NCBI GenBank assembly: GCA_003153855.1
Contig: PMBM01000030.1
Location: 103,118-119,555, forward strand
Direction: 5' to 3'
From: Propionibacteriaceae bacterium
Lineage (GTDB): Bacteria > Actinomycetota > Actinomycetes > Propionibacteriales > Propionibacteriaceae
Length of the DNA: 16,438 nt
Of this stretch, positions 1-8,209 are shown piece by piece (position 1 is the first letter of the stretch; each line of letters begins with the position of its first letter). Made by a program: the position numbers and the translations under genes. The notes under the pieces were generated by a model that did not search any database, was not told the DNA's origin, and was given only the letters and a program-made list of their open reading frames with translations.

Positions 1-774
1 GAAGAACTGGTCAACCAGATCATGGCCGCCGTCATGAAGAAGATGGACGGCTCCGCACCGGCAGCGACGAAGGTCGCCGCCCGCCCCGCATCCACCGAGT
101 TCGTCGGCTGCAACCCGATCGGCGACACGATCGGTCTCGTCATCGCGAACGTGGACCCCCAGATCCACGCCTTGATGAAGATCGACCCCAAGTACAAGTC
201 GATCGGCATCGTCGGTGCCCGTACTGGTGCCGGCCCGCACATCTTCGCCGCTGACGAAGCAGTCAAGGCAACCAACTGCGAGATCGTGACGATCGAGCTG
301 CCTCGCGACACCAAGGGTGGCGCCGGTCACGGTTCCTTGATCATCTTCGGCTCGGAGGACGTCTCCGACGCCCGTCGCGCCGTCGAGGTCACCCTGAGCG
401 AGCTCGACCGCACCTTCGGTGATGTGTACGCCAACGACGCCGGCCACCTTGAGTTCCAGTACACCGCCCGGGCCTCGTTCGCCCTCAACAAGGCGTTCAA
501 CGCACCTCTCGGCAAGGCGTTCGGCATCACCGTCGGCGCGCCGGCTGCCATCGGGGTCGTTCTCGCCGACACCGCGGTCAAGGCATCGACCATCGACGTC
601 ATCGGCTATGCCAGCCCAGCGGCCGGTACGAGCTACTCCAACGAGGTCATCTCGTTCTTCAGCGGCGACTCCGGCGCAGTGCGCCAGGCGATCATCGCTG
701 CTCGCGAGGTGGGTCGGGGTCTTCTTGGCGCTATGGGCGCCTACCCCGAGTCCGTCACCACGCCCTACATCTGA
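1..774 (+). CDS. pduB: PduB, tandem-BMC trimeric shell protein (5' end outside window)
   Basis: This is a major shell protein of the propanediol microcompartment. It has two BMC folds in tandem and assembles as a trimer that mimics a hexameric tile. The frame is open from base 1, and 257 residues are visible against about 270 in Salmonella PduB, so only a few N-terminal residues should be missing. The first visible residues, EELVNQIMAAVMKKM, match the PduB N-terminal helix, which in Salmonella links the shell to the enzyme core. The body carries PduB hallmarks such as IGIVGARTGAGPHIFAADE, PRDTKGGAGHGSL and a C-terminal SGDSGAVRQAIIAAREVG. The ATGs at 22, 34 and 43 lie inside the helix and are not taken as the true start. 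The downstream neighbour pduC begins 13 bases after the stop. The identity is secure from similarity and context. Confidence 0.96.
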   Translation, partial: EELVNQIMAAVMKKMDGSAPAATKVAARPASTEFVGCNPIGDTIGLVIANVDPQIHALMKIDPKYKSIGIVGARTGAGPHIFAADEAVKATNCEIVTIELPRDTKGGAGHGSLIIFGSEDVSDARRAVEVTLSELDRTFGDVYANDAGHLEFQYTARASFALNKAFNAPLGKAFGITVGAPAAIGVVLADTAVKASTIDVIGYASPAAGTSYSNEVISFFSGDSGAVRQAIIAAREVGRGLLGAMGAYPESVTTPYI

Positions 775-787
775 GACGGGAAGAAAC

Positions 788-2449
788 GTGAGATCAAAGC
801 GTTTTGAGGCGCTTGACGCCAGGCCCGTCAACCAGGACGGGTTCGTAACCGAATGGCCTGAGGTTGGACTCATGGCCATGAACAGCCCGAACGACCCCAA
901 GCCGTCGATTCGCGTCGAGGGCGGCAAGGTTGTCGAGCTCGATGGCAAGCAGCGTGCCGATTTCGACATGATCGACACCTTCATCGCCGACTACGGCATC
1001 CGGCTGGAGAACGCCGAGGCAGTGTCCAAGATGGACTCCCTCGACCTCGCCCGCAAGCTCGTGGACATCAACGTCTCGCGCGCTGACGTGGTCAAGCTGA
1101 CCACGTCGATGACACCGGCGAAGATCACCGAGGTCGTCGGCACGATGACGGTGCTCGAAATGATGATGGCCGTTGCCAAGATGCGGGCCCGGCTCACGCC
1201 GGCCAACCAGTGTCACGTCACCAACCTGAAGGACAACCCCGTACAGATCGCTGCTGACGCAGCCGAAGGCTCCTTGCGAGGCTTCGCTGAGGAAGAGACG
1301 ACGGTCGGCATCGGGCGGTACGCACCGTTCAACGCAATGTCCATCATGGTCGGCGCGCAGGTCGGTCGTCCCGGCATCCTCACCCAGTGCGCCGTCGAAG
1401 AGGCCACCGAGCTGAACCTCGGCATGCGCGGCTTCACCGCGTACGCAGAGACCGTCTCCGTCTACGGCACCGAAGCCGTGTTCATGGACGGCGACGACAC
1501 GCCATGGTCGAAGGCGTTCCTTGCCTCCTGCTACGCGTCTCGCGGGCTCAAGATGCGGTTCACCTCGGGCACCGGCTCGGAAGTGCAGATGGGCTACGCC
1601 GAGGGCAAGTCCATGCTGTACCTCGAGTCGCGCTGCATCTACATCACCAAGGCAGCCGGCTCCCAGGGCATCCAGAACGGTTCAGTCTCCTGCGTCGGCG
1701 TCCCTGCCGCCGTCCCGGGTGGCATTCGGGCCATCCTCGCCGAGAACCTGATCGCCATGGCGCTCGACCTCGAGTGCGCATCGTCCAACGACCAGACCTT
1801 CACACACTCCGACCTTCGCCGCGTGGCCCGGTCCCTGATGCAGTTCGTGCCCGGCACGGACTTCATCTGCTCCGGCTACTCGTCGACGCCCAACTACGAC
1901 AACATGTTCGCCGGCTCCAACTGGGACGCCGACGACTACGACGACTGGCTGATCATCCAGCGCGACCTCAAGATCGACGGTGGCCTGGTCCCAGTTCTCG
2001 AAGCCGATGTTGTCGCTGTCCGCAACAAGGCGGCACGGGCGCTCCAAGCGGTGTTCAAGAACCTCGGTCTCACCGAGATCACTGACGCCGAGGTCGAGGC
2101 GGCCACCTACGCTCGCGGATCGGAAGACATGCCGGTCCGCAACGTGGTGGAGGACCTCAAGTCCGCCGAAGACATGATGAAGCGTGGGACCACCGGTGTG
2201 GACATCGTCAAGGCACTCTCCAAGGGTGGCTTCGAGGACGTCGCGGATGCGGTGTTCGGCATGTTGAAGCAGCGCGTCGCAGGCGACTACCTGCAGACGT
2301 CCGCCATCCTCACCCGCAACTTCGAGGTGATCTCAGCGGTCAACCAGCCCAACGACTACCACGGGCCGCAGACCGGCTACCAGATCTCCGACGAGCGCTG
2401 GGAAATCCTGAAGAACATCCGCCAGGCGATCAGCCCAGAAAGCATCTGA
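788..2449 (+). CDS. pduC: PduC, diol dehydratase large (alpha) subunit
   Basis: This is the large subunit of adenosylcobalamin-dependent diol dehydratase, which converts 1,2-propanediol to propionaldehyde inside the compartment. Translation is placed at GTG 788 because the protein then begins [19 protein letters not shown], as PduC does. The product is 553 residues (554 in Salmonella). With this start, the substrate-binding residues described for the Klebsiella oxytoca enzyme fall at identical numbers: H143, E170, E221, Q296, D335 and S362. That supports both the start and an active enzyme. A weak purine-rich ribosome site (GGGAAG, 778-783) precedes it. The frame stays open upstream through pduB, but that part is out of frame with pduB and is not used. 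Diol versus glycerol preference cannot be decided here; the operon argues for 1,2-propanediol. Confidence 0.98.
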   Translation: MRSKRFEALDARPVNQDGFVTEWPEVGLMAMNSPNDPKPSIRVEGGKVVELDGKQRADFDMIDTFIADYGIRLENAEAVSKMDSLDLARKLVDINVSRADVVKLTTSMTPAKITEVVGTMTVLEMMMAVAKMRARLTPANQCHVTNLKDNPVQIAADAAEGSLRGFAEEETTVGIGRYAPFNAMSIMVGAQVGRPGILTQCAVEEATELNLGMRGFTAYAETVSVYGTEAVFMDGDDTPWSKAFLASCYASRGLKMRFTSGTGSEVQMGYAEGKSMLYLESRCIYITKAAGSQGIQNGSVSCVGVPAAVPGGIRAILAENLIAMALDLECASSNDQTFTHSDLRRVARSLMQFVPGTDFICSGYSSTPNYDNMFAGSNWDADDYDDWLIIQRDLKIDGGLVPVLEADVVAVRNKAARALQAVFKNLGLTEITDAEVEAATYARGSEDMPVRNVVEDLKSAEDMMKRGTTGVDIVKALSKGGFEDVADAVFGMLKQRVAGDYLQTSAILTRNFEVISAVNQPNDYHGPQTGYQISDERWEILKNIRQAISPESI

Positions 2450-2455
2450 GGTGAT
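2448..2455 (+). promoter_or_regulatory. Ribosome binding site deciding the pduD start
   Basis: GAGGTGAT overlaps the pduC stop codon. GAGGTG ends six bases before ATG 2460, so this start is favoured over GTG 2451 and ATG 2454, which lie within or too close to the site. Overlap with the preceding stop suggests translational coupling of pduC and pduD. Confidence 0.6.
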
Positions 2456-2459
2456 GACA

Positions 2460-3119
2460 ATGGACGAGAAGACGCTCAAGCGCATCATCGAAGACGTCAT
2501 GAAGGAGATGGCCGTGGTCGGGGCTCCTGCCCCCACGGGCAAGCCTGCCGGACGTACGGACAACGCCACCACATCGCTGGTCATCAGCGAGTGCGGTCCT
2601 GCCGAGAGGGGCACCAACCCCCGCGAAGTGGTGATCGGTCTAGCTGCCGCATTCGGCGGTCGGCAGACCCAGACCATCATCGGCCTGCCGCACGACCAGG
2701 TGCTCCGGGAGATCTGCGCCGGCATCGAGGAGGAGGGCCTGAACTACAGGTTCATCCGCTCCTTCCGGACAGCCGACGTTGGTTTCATCGCGCATGAGGC
2801 CGCCAAGCTGTCCGGCTCCGGGATCGGTATCGGGATTCAGTCCCGTGGCACCACGGTGATCCACCAGAAGGATCTGCCGCCGCTGTCGAACCTGGAGCTG
2901 TTCAGCCAGTCGCCGCTGATCGACCTGGAGACCTTCCGGGCGATCGGCAAGAACGCTGCGAAGTACGCGAAGGGCGAGTCGCCCAGCCCCGTACCTGTCC
3001 GCAACGACCAGATGGCCAGGCCCAAGTACCAGGCCATTGCCGCGCTGCTGCACATCAAGGAGACGCAGCTGCTCGATCCCAATAAGAAGACCCAAGAACT
3101 TCGGGTCGAGTACCGGTAG
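2460..3119 (+). CDS. pduD: PduD, diol dehydratase medium (beta) subunit
   Basis: This medium subunit packs with PduC to hold the adenosylcobalamin cofactor. The product is 219 residues (224 in Salmonella PduD). Recognisable blocks are [55 protein letters not shown] and a C-terminal [20 protein letters not shown]. The N-terminal 18 residues form the amphipathic helix that in Salmonella PduD carries the dehydratase into the compartment (here [17 protein letters not shown]). It is followed by a short Pro/Ala/Gly linker. GTG 2451 and ATG 2454 are in-frame alternatives, but GAGGTGAT at 2448-2455 sits at the right distance for ATG 2460, which also gives the family-like start. pduC ends 10 bases upstream and pduE begins 12 bases downstream. 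Confidence 0.97.
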   Translation: MDEKTLKRIIEDVMKEMAVVGAPAPTGKPAGRTDNATTSLVISECGPAERGTNPREVVIGLAAAFGGRQTQTIIGLPHDQVLREICAGIEEEGLNYRFIRSFRTADVGFIAHEAAKLSGSGIGIGIQSRGTTVIHQKDLPPLSNLELFSQSPLIDLETFRAIGKNAAKYAKGESPSPVPVRNDQMARPKYQAIAALLHIKETQLLDPNKKTQELRVEYR

Positions 3120-3126
3120 GAGGTGA
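3118..3126 (+). promoter_or_regulatory. Strong ribosome binding site of pduE
   Basis: AGGAGGTGA is a near-perfect anti-16S match, overlaps the pduD stop codon and lies eight bases (measured from GGAGG) before ATG 3132. It excludes GTG 3123 as the start and is the strongest ribosome site in the operon, consistent with coupled subunit synthesis. Confidence 0.7.
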
Positions 3127-3131
3127 CCACT

Positions 3132-3644
3132 ATGGATCAGGAACAACTCATTCGGCAGATCATGGCTGAGGTCATGACGAGTCTTGGCAAGGACGGTGTG
3201 ACCTTCCAGAAGAAGTCACCCGCGGCCGCTGGCACCATCGGGCGGGACCAGTACCCGCTCGGCGAGAAGATGCCGGACAAGGTCAAGTCGGCCACGGGCA
3301 AGGTGCTCTCCGACTTCAGCCTCGAGAAGCTGAAGAATGGCGAGCTCACGGCAGAGGACTTCCGGATCGCTCCGGAGACCCTCGAGATGCAGGCTCAGGT
3401 GGCCGAATCCGTCGACCGCGAGAGCCTTGCCCGCAACATGCGCCGGGCGGCCGAGCTCATAGCCGTACCCGACGACCAGCTGCTCATCATCTACAACTCG
3501 CTGCGCCCGTACCGCTCGACCAAGGCCGAGCTCTACGGAATCGCGGACGAGCTTGAGAAGAAGTACAAGTGCACCGTGAATGCGGCCTTCATTCGTGAGG
3601 CTGCAGACGTGTACGAGAAGCGCGGCCGTCTCAAGGCCGACTGA
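3132..3644 (+). CDS. pduE: PduE, diol dehydratase small (gamma) subunit
   Basis: This is the small subunit completing the PduCDE diol dehydratase. The product is 170 residues (173 in Salmonella). Family blocks include RIAPETLEMQAQVAES, MRRAAELIAVPDDQLLIIYN, LRPYRSTKAELYGIADELE and a C-terminal AAFIREAADVYEKRGRLK. The N-terminus, MDQEQLIRQIMAEVMTSLG, is an amphipathic helix very like that of PduB in this operon (QIMAEVM against QIMAAVM), so the dehydratase may carry two targeting or docking helices, on PduD and PduE. GTG 3123 is an in-frame alternative but lies inside the strong ribosome site at 3118-3126, so ATG 3132 is chosen. A 35-base gap separates it from pduG, one of the longer gaps in the operon. 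Confidence 0.97.
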   Translation: MDQEQLIRQIMAEVMTSLGKDGVTFQKKSPAAAGTIGRDQYPLGEKMPDKVKSATGKVLSDFSLEKLKNGELTAEDFRIAPETLEMQAQVAESVDRESLARNMRRAAELIAVPDDQLLIIYNSLRPYRSTKAELYGIADELEKKYKCTVNAAFIREAADVYEKRGRLKAD

Positions 3645-3679
3645 ACCTACTAGTCGGCTCGAAAGAAGACTGAAACTAG

Positions 3680-5494
3680 ATGGCACTCATTGCCGGGATC
3701 GACATCGGTAACGCCACTACCGAGGTGGCACTCGCGGAGCTTTCCGCGGGTGCCACCCCGGTGTTCGTCGCGTCCTCGATCGTTGCGACCACCGGCATCA
3801 AGGGCACGGCTCAGAACACCCAAGGAGTGTTCCAGGCACTCACCGTTGCCCTGGAGGCGGCCGGAAGGTCGCTGGCAGAGATCGACCTGATCAGGATCAA
3901 CGAGGCTGCGCCGGTCATCGGCGACGTCGCGATGGAGACCATCTCGGAGACGATCATCACCGAGTCGACGATGATCGGGCACAACCCGACAACACCCGGG
4001 GGACTGGGCATCGGCGTCGGAACGACGATCGAGATCGGCAACCTGGGGCGGGCCGTCGCAGGCACCCCGTACATCGTGGTCGTCGACCGTTCGTACACCT
4101 TCGACGACGTGGCTTCCCGGATCAACGCAGTCAACGGCGCGATCGACGTGACCGGGGCGATCCTGCAGCGCGACGACGGAGTCCTGATCCACAACCGTCT
4201 GGCCCGCAAGATCCCCATCGTCGACGAGGTCAGCCTCATCGAGAAGGTCCCGATCGGGATGCTCGCCGCGATCGAGGTGGCTGAGGTCGGCCGGATCATC
4301 GAGACCCTCGCGAACCCTTACGGCATCGCCACCCTCTTCGACCTGACACCCGACGAAACGGCCTCGGTCGTCCCCATGGCCCGCTCCCTTGTCGGGAACC
4401 GCTCCGCTGTCGTGATCAAGACCCCCAAGGGCGATGTCACTGAACGTCGTATCCCGGCGGGCTGGCTGCAGTTCATCGGCGACCGTACGGCTGAGGTGGA
4501 CGTCGACCGCGGCGCGGAAGAGATCATGCGGGTGGCAGGAAACGTGGGCCCGATCCGCAACGTGCGAGGGGAGCCCGGCACCAACGTCGGCGGCATGATG
4601 GAGAAGGTTCGGGTCGTCATGGGCCGCCTGACCGATCGCGACCCTGCCGGGATCGAGGTCACCGACCTTCTGGCCGTGGACACGCAGGTCCCGCAGAAGG
4701 TCACCGGCGGGCTTGCCGGGGAGTTCTCGCTCGAGGCAGCCGTCGGCATCGCCGCGATGGTGAAGGCCGACCGTCTGCAGATGCAGCGCCTCGCACACGA
4801 CATGACGGTCCAGTTCGGCATCCCCGTCGAAGTCGGCGGCGTCGAGGCGGACATGGCCGTACGTGGTGCTCTCACGACCCCGGGATCGTCCATCCCGATC
4901 GCCATCCTCGACATGGGCGCCGGCTCCACAGACGCCTGCGTCCTCCGCGGTGACGGCGTGGCCCATTCGATCCACCTGGCAGGGGCGGGCAACATGGTCA
5001 CCCTGCTCATCCAGTCCGAGCTCGGCCTGGAGAGCTCGGAGGACGCCGAGAACGTCAAGCGCTATCCCCTCGCCCGGGTCGAGACGCTGTTCAATATCCG
5101 GCACGAGGACGGGACGGTCGAGTTCTTCGACAACCCGCTCCCGCCGCACGTCTTCGCACGTACGGTCGTGCTGCACCCAGAGGGCATGATCCCGCTGCCG
5201 TTGCGCCAGCCGCTCGAGGTCATTCGACAGGTACGGATCCGTGCGAAGCAGCGGGTGTTCGTCACGAACGCGTTGCGCGCCCTGTGTGCCGTCAGCCCCA
5301 CCAGCAACGTGCGCGACATCGCCCACGTCGTCCTGGTCGGTGGCTCCGCCCTCGACTTCGAGATCCCCCAGCTCGTCACGAAGGCGCTCGGTGAGTACCG
5401 GGTCGTCGCCGGCCGCGCCAATATCCGCGGGACCGAAGGTCCCCGCAACGCCGTCGCCACCGGGCTCGTCCTGGCCTGGGAGGAGCAGCGATGA
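3680..5494 (+). CDS. pduG: PduG, diol dehydratase reactivase large subunit
   Basis: This is the large subunit of the ATP-dependent chaperone-like factor that swaps damaged cobalamin out of inactivated diol dehydratase. The product is 604 residues (610 in Salmonella). It begins MALIAGIDIGNATTEVALAE, the phosphate-1 loop of the actin-like ATPase fold. The second phosphate loop is seen as AILDMGAGSTDACVL around residue 410, and the adenosine loop as VVLVGGSALDFEIP near residue 555. The segment GLGIGVGTTIEIGNLG near residue 110 is also family-typical. The ribosome site is weak (AAGAAG about 12 bases upstream). The last codon overlaps the pduH start as ATGA, so the two subunits are probably made in a coupled way. 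A 558-codon open frame on the opposite strand (3650-5326) is a high-GC shadow. Confidence 0.97.
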   Translation: MALIAGIDIGNATTEVALAELSAGATPVFVASSIVATTGIKGTAQNTQGVFQALTVALEAAGRSLAEIDLIRINEAAPVIGDVAMETISETIITESTMIGHNPTTPGGLGIGVGTTIEIGNLGRAVAGTPYIVVVDRSYTFDDVASRINAVNGAIDVTGAILQRDDGVLIHNRLARKIPIVDEVSLIEKVPIGMLAAIEVAEVGRIIETLANPYGIATLFDLTPDETASVVPMARSLVGNRSAVVIKTPKGDVTERRIPAGWLQFIGDRTAEVDVDRGAEEIMRVAGNVGPIRNVRGEPGTNVGGMMEKVRVVMGRLTDRDPAGIEVTDLLAVDTQVPQKVTGGLAGEFSLEAAVGIAAMVKADRLQMQRLAHDMTVQFGIPVEVGGVEADMAVRGALTTPGSSIPIAILDMGAGSTDACVLRGDGVAHSIHLAGAGNMVTLLIQSELGLESSEDAENVKRYPLARVETLFNIRHEDGTVEFFDNPLPPHVFARTVVLHPEGMIPLPLRQPLEVIRQVRIRAKQRVFVTNALRALCAVSPTSNVRDIAHVVLVGGSALDFEIPQLVTKALGEYRVVAGRANIRGTEGPRNAVATGLVLAWEEQR

Positions 5495-5841
5495 GCAACG
5501 ATCGTCCCAGCATCCGTCTCCGGATCAACGACCGCGTGGATCAGGCCAGCATCGCCGAGGTCCTGCACGGTATCGAGGAGGAGGGCGTACCGGTCGAGCT
5601 GACCCGGCACGCCGAGCTCAACCCGTTGCTCCTGGCCCACGAGGCGAGCCTCGAGTCCCGCCTCGGGATCGGCATCGGGATAAGCCTCGAGTACGTCGTC
5701 ATCACCACCGAGAAGCTGCCCGCGGGTCGTCCGTACCTTGCGGCGGTCCTCAATCGGTCGGACTCGTCCGACCGGAAGGCCGGGGCCAACGCTGCCCGGC
5801 TCGTCAAAAGAATGCCCCTGTCCGACATGAACGCAGAATAA
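5491..5841 (+). CDS. pduH: PduH, diol dehydratase reactivase small subunit
   Basis: This is the small reactivase subunit, which pairs with PduG and resembles the dehydratase beta subunit fold. The product is 116 residues, the usual size. The sequences VLHGIEEEGVPVELTRH and SRLGIGIGISLEYVVITTEKL mirror the IEEEG and GIGIGIQS segments of PduD, as expected from the structural kinship of the two subunits. The start overlaps the pduG stop by four bases (ATGA), a classic coupling signal. The next gene, pduK, starts 18 bases after its stop with its own AAGGAG site at 5849-5854. Confidence 0.96.
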   Translation: MSNDRPSIRLRINDRVDQASIAEVLHGIEEEGVPVELTRHAELNPLLLAHEASLESRLGIGIGISLEYVVITTEKLPAGRPYLAAVLNRSDSSDRKAGANAARLVKRMPLSDMNAE

Positions 5842-5859
5842 GCAGAAGAAGGAGTAGCC

Positions 5860-6432
5860 ATGCCCAGCTTGAGCCTTGGCACCATCGAGGTGTTCGGCCT
5901 GCCCGCTGCGGTCGAGGCCGCGGACGTCGCGTGCAAGACCGCCGACGTCACACTGATCGGGTACGAGACCACCGACGGCATGGGCATGGTGGCGGTGAAG
6001 ATCGAAGGCCAGGTGTCGGCCGTACAGGCCGCAGTTGCTGCTGGGGCTGCCGCGGCGGCCCGCGTCACCAAGGTGTTCGCGACGTCGGTCATCGCCCGAC
6101 CCAGCGATCAGCTGGAGCCCGTCGTGATGACCGAGGGGACGGTCGGCCTCGAGAAGCCCAAGCCCGCTCCCACGCCGAAGCAGGTGGCGGATCCGGCCCT
6201 CGAGCCGGTGGCCGAGCCTGTACCCGTACCTGAGCCCGTACCCGAGCCGGAGCCCGCCCCGGTCGAGGCCGCTGAGCCCGTGTCTGAGGCTGTCGCCGAA
6301 GCCGCTCCCGAGGTTGTCGAGCCCGCTGAGGCCGCTCCTGAGCCCGTGGCCGAGGTCCCGCGCGCCGAGCCGAAGACCCCCGCCACGCGGAGGTCCACAC
6401 CGTTGAAGTCCCGTTCCACCAAGAATCACTGA
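5860..6432 (+). CDS. pduK: PduK-type BMC shell protein with long Pro/Glu/Ala-rich tail
   Basis: This 190-residue protein has a single BMC shell domain (about residues 3-88, beginning [20 protein letters not shown]) followed by a long low-complexity extension. A BMC domain with an extension next to pduJ is the PduK pattern. The tail (about residues 97-190) is dominated by Pro, Glu, Ala and Val in loose repeats of the type [17 protein letters not shown], then ends in a basic stretch, [15 protein letters not shown]. The tail has no cysteine, so a tail metal centre is unlikely here. The domain should form hexamers in the shell facet, with the tail disordered and extending to one face. Its position between pduH and pduJ matches the lactobacilli gene order. 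The function of PduK tails is not established. Confidence 0.9.
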   Translation: MPSLSLGTIEVFGLPAAVEAADVACKTADVTLIGYETTDGMGMVAVKIEGQVSAVQAAVAAGAAAAARVTKVFATSVIARPSDQLEPVVMTEGTVGLEKPKPAPTPKQVADPALEPVAEPVPVPEPVPEPEPAPVEAAEPVSEAVAEAAPEVVEPAEAAPEPVAEVPRAEPKTPATRRSTPLKSRSTKNH

Positions 6433-6445
6433 GAAAGGAAAAGTC

Positions 6446-6724
6446 ATGAGTGAAGCGCTAGGTCTCGTCGAGACCAGGGGTTACGTCGGGGCCGTCGAGG
6501 CTGCGGATGCGATGGTCAAGTCGGCCAATGTCTCCTTGCTCGGCTACGTGAAGGTCGGAGCCGGACTGGTGACCGTACTGGTGCGCGGCGATGTCGGCGC
6601 GGTCCAGGCCGCCGTCGACGCCGGTGCTGCAGCTGCGGCTGCCGTGGGCGAAGAGGTCGTCAGCAAGCACGTGATCCCCCGCCCGCACGCCGATGTCGAG
6701 ATGTTGCTGCCCAAGAAGGCCTGA
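6446..6724 (+). CDS. pduJ: PduJ, hexameric BMC shell protein
   Basis: This small facet-forming shell protein of 92 residues (91 in Salmonella PduJ) has the full Pfam00936-type BMC fold: [39 protein letters not shown] and a C-terminal [16 protein letters not shown]. The edge lysine in MVKSANV (K25) and the arginine in IPRPH, both important for tiling between hexamers, are present. The pore loop reads KVGAGLV, with Ala39 where PduA and PduJ of enteric bacteria have Ser in KIGSGLV. PduA and PduJ are close paralogues. The assignment to PduJ rests on position after pduK and before pduL, with pduA expected upstream of pduB outside the window. A purine-rich ribosome site (GAAAGGAAAAG) precedes the start. 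Confidence 0.93.
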   Translation: MSEALGLVETRGYVGAVEAADAMVKSANVSLLGYVKVGAGLVTVLVRGDVGAVQAAVDAGAAAAAAVGEEVVSKHVIPRPHADVEMLLPKKA

Positions 6725-6725
6725 C

Positions 6726-7367
6726 ATGGTCCTTCCGGACACCCGTCAACTCGTCGAGGAGGTCACCCGCCTCGTCTACTTCCGCCTGCAAGGGATGCAG
6801 AACCAGATCGTGCTGGGAGTGTCGAACAGACACGTCCATCTCAGCCGTGAGGATCTGTCGACCCTGTTCGGGCTGGACGCGTTGACGGTGTACCGGAAGG
6901 TTCGCCAGCCCGGCGAGTTCGCGGCCGAGCAGTTCGTGAAGGTGCACGGACCCAGGACGACCTTCGACAAGGTCCGGGTGATGGGACCCTGCCGACCGAA
7001 GAGCCAGGTGGAGCTGAGCCGTACGGACTGCGTGCAGCTCGGCATCGACGCCCCCGTCACCCAGTCGGGACACCTCGACCAGGCCGGGCCGATCGAGATC
7101 GAGGGTCCGCGAGGCCGCGTACGCCTCGAGCACGGTGCCCTCGTCGCCGCCCGTCACATCCACATGGGGCCGCAGCACGCGCAGGAGCTCGGCGTCGCGG
7201 ACCAGGACCTCGTGAAGGTCCGGTTCGGCGGCCAACGCGCCGGCGTGCTGGAGAACTTCATCATCAGGGTCAAGGACGAGTGGGTCCCCGAGATCCACCT
7301 CGACACGGACGAGGCCAACGCCCTCGGTCTGCGCAGCGGGGACCATGGGGAGCTGATACGCCCGTGA
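6726..7367 (+). CDS. pduL: PduL, phosphate propanoyltransferase
   Basis: This zinc-dependent phosphotransacylase converts propionyl-CoA and phosphate to propionyl-phosphate, recycling CoA inside the compartment. It is unrelated to Pta. The product is 213 residues (210 in Salmonella). Metal-ligand motifs are visible as SNRHVHLS (H36, H38) and AARHIHM (H144, H146), and the anion-binding CRPKSQVELSRTDC block is also family-typical. Residues 6-22 form an amphipathic helix (TRQLVEEVTRLVYFRLQ) typical of PduL encapsulation peptides. The start ATG 6726 lies one base after the pduJ stop with AAGAAGG at 6712-6718. In-frame codons further upstream (from 6693) lie inside pduJ and are rejected. No propionate kinase PduW is seen, so ATP recovery from propionyl-phosphate needs a kinase from elsewhere. 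Confidence 0.96.
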   Translation: MVLPDTRQLVEEVTRLVYFRLQGMQNQIVLGVSNRHVHLSREDLSTLFGLDALTVYRKVRQPGEFAAEQFVKVHGPRTTFDKVRVMGPCRPKSQVELSRTDCVQLGIDAPVTQSGHLDQAGPIEIEGPRGRVRLEHGALVAARHIHMGPQHAQELGVADQDLVKVRFGGQRAGVLENFIIRVKDEWVPEIHLDTDEANALGLRSGDHGELIRP

Positions 7368-8209
7368 CTGCAACGATGACGTCCCCCCTGATATCTGCCG
7401 AAGCGGCCATCAGCCGGTTCGCGGAGCTGGTGCGTACGGGCGAGGTCGACGAGCCGAGAGGCGAGCCGCGCCTCGGTATCGACCTGGGCACGGCCAACAT
7501 CGTGCTGTCGGTCGTCGACGGTGAGAACCGCCCAGTGGCCGGAGCGTGGGTGCACTCCACGGTCGTACGTGACGGAGTCGTCGTCGACTGGGCGGGCGCC
7601 ACGACGATCGTGCGCCGGTTGAGGGACGACGTGGAGCAGCGGCTCGGACACCGCTTCACCAAGGCGTCCGTCTCCATCCCGCCCGGCATCAGCGAGGGCG
7701 ACATCAAGGTCTTCCGCAACGTCGCCAGCGCTGCCGGACTGGACACCGACGAGGTCGTCGACGAGCCCGTCGCGGCGGCCCGGGCACTCGGGATCACCGA
7801 CGGGTGCGTCATCGACATCGGCCATGGCACGACCGGCGTCTCCATCCTGTCCGGCTCACGCGTCCTCCTCTCGGTGGACGAGGCGACCGGCGGCCACCAC
7901 ATGAACCTCGTACTCGCCGGTGCGTACCGCATCGGCTACGAGGCCGCGGAGGTCATGAAGAAGGATCCTGCCAAGCAGCAGGACGTGTTCGGAGCGATCC
8001 GTCCCACGTTGGAGAAGATGGCATCGATCGCGGAGGCCGCCCTCGTCGGGTACGAGGTACCAGCGGTGTACCTGGTCGGCGGCTCCAGCTCCTTCCTCAA
8101 TGCGCCCGACGTGTTCGCGTACCGGCTCGGGCGGCCTGTTATCCGCCCGGTCGAGCCTCTCTTCGTGACGCCGCTCGGCATTCCCATGAAGGAGTCCCGT
8201 GATGACTGA
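7364..8209 (+). CDS. eutJ: EutJ-like actin/Hsp70-fold chaperone
   Basis: This 281-residue ATPase-fold protein (279 in Salmonella EutJ) has a function, presumably chaperone or assembly, that is not firmly established. Visible ATPase loops are GIDLGTANIVLSVVDG (phosphate 1), VIDIGHGTTGVSI (phosphate 2) and VYLVGGSSSFLN (adenosine). The segments VSIPPGISEGDI, VVDEPVAAARALGI and SVDEATGGHHMNLVLAGAYR follow EutJ closely. GTG 7364 is chosen because it overlaps the pduL stop as GTGA with GGGGAG upstream. ATG 7376 is a possible later start without a nearby ribosome site. An open frame extends upstream to 7280 but lies inside pduL. The gene is ethanolamine-locus-like by name, but the same position between pduL and pduM is known in lactobacilli PDU operons. 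Position 154 is His where most relatives have Gly (DIGGGTTG). Confidence 0.92.
   Translation: MTATMTSPLISAEAAISRFAELVRTGEVDEPRGEPRLGIDLGTANIVLSVVDGENRPVAGAWVHSTVVRDGVVVDWAGATTIVRRLRDDVEQRLGHRFTKASVSIPPGISEGDIKVFRNVASAAGLDTDEVVDEPVAAARALGITDGCVIDIGHGTTGVSILSGSRVLLSVDEATGGHHMNLVLAGAYRIGYEAAEVMKKDPAKQQDVFGAIRPTLEKMASIAEAALVGYEVPAVYLVGGSSSFLNAPDVFAYRLGRPVIRPVEPLFVTPLGIPMKESRDD
8189..8194 (+). promoter_or_regulatory. Ribosome binding site deciding the pduM start
   Basis: AAGGAG lies inside the end of eutJ, seven bases before ATG 8202 and only four before GTG 8199, favouring the ATG. The placement couples pduM translation to eutJ. Confidence 0.55.

Noticed and set aside
419-787. N-terminal extension of pduC within pduB
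   Set aside because: The family starts at GTG 788, and active-site numbering fits only that start; the upstream part is a shadow of pduB.
3645-3679. Possible attenuator or promoter between pduE and pduG
   Set aside because: Only a 4-bp AGTC/GACT pair with a 12-base loop is seen; this is too weak to support a regulatory element.
3650-5326. 558-codon open frame on the minus strand opposite pduG
   Set aside because: It is wholly antisense to a well-conserved gene, its product is Asp/His/Arg/Gly-rich with no family resemblance, and such shadows are expected where third positions are G/C.
5062-6447. 461-codon open frame on the minus strand opposite the pduG end, pduH and pduK
   Set aside because: It crosses three real genes, has repetitive Gly/Leu/Arg composition derived from the opposite strand, and has no plausible start context.
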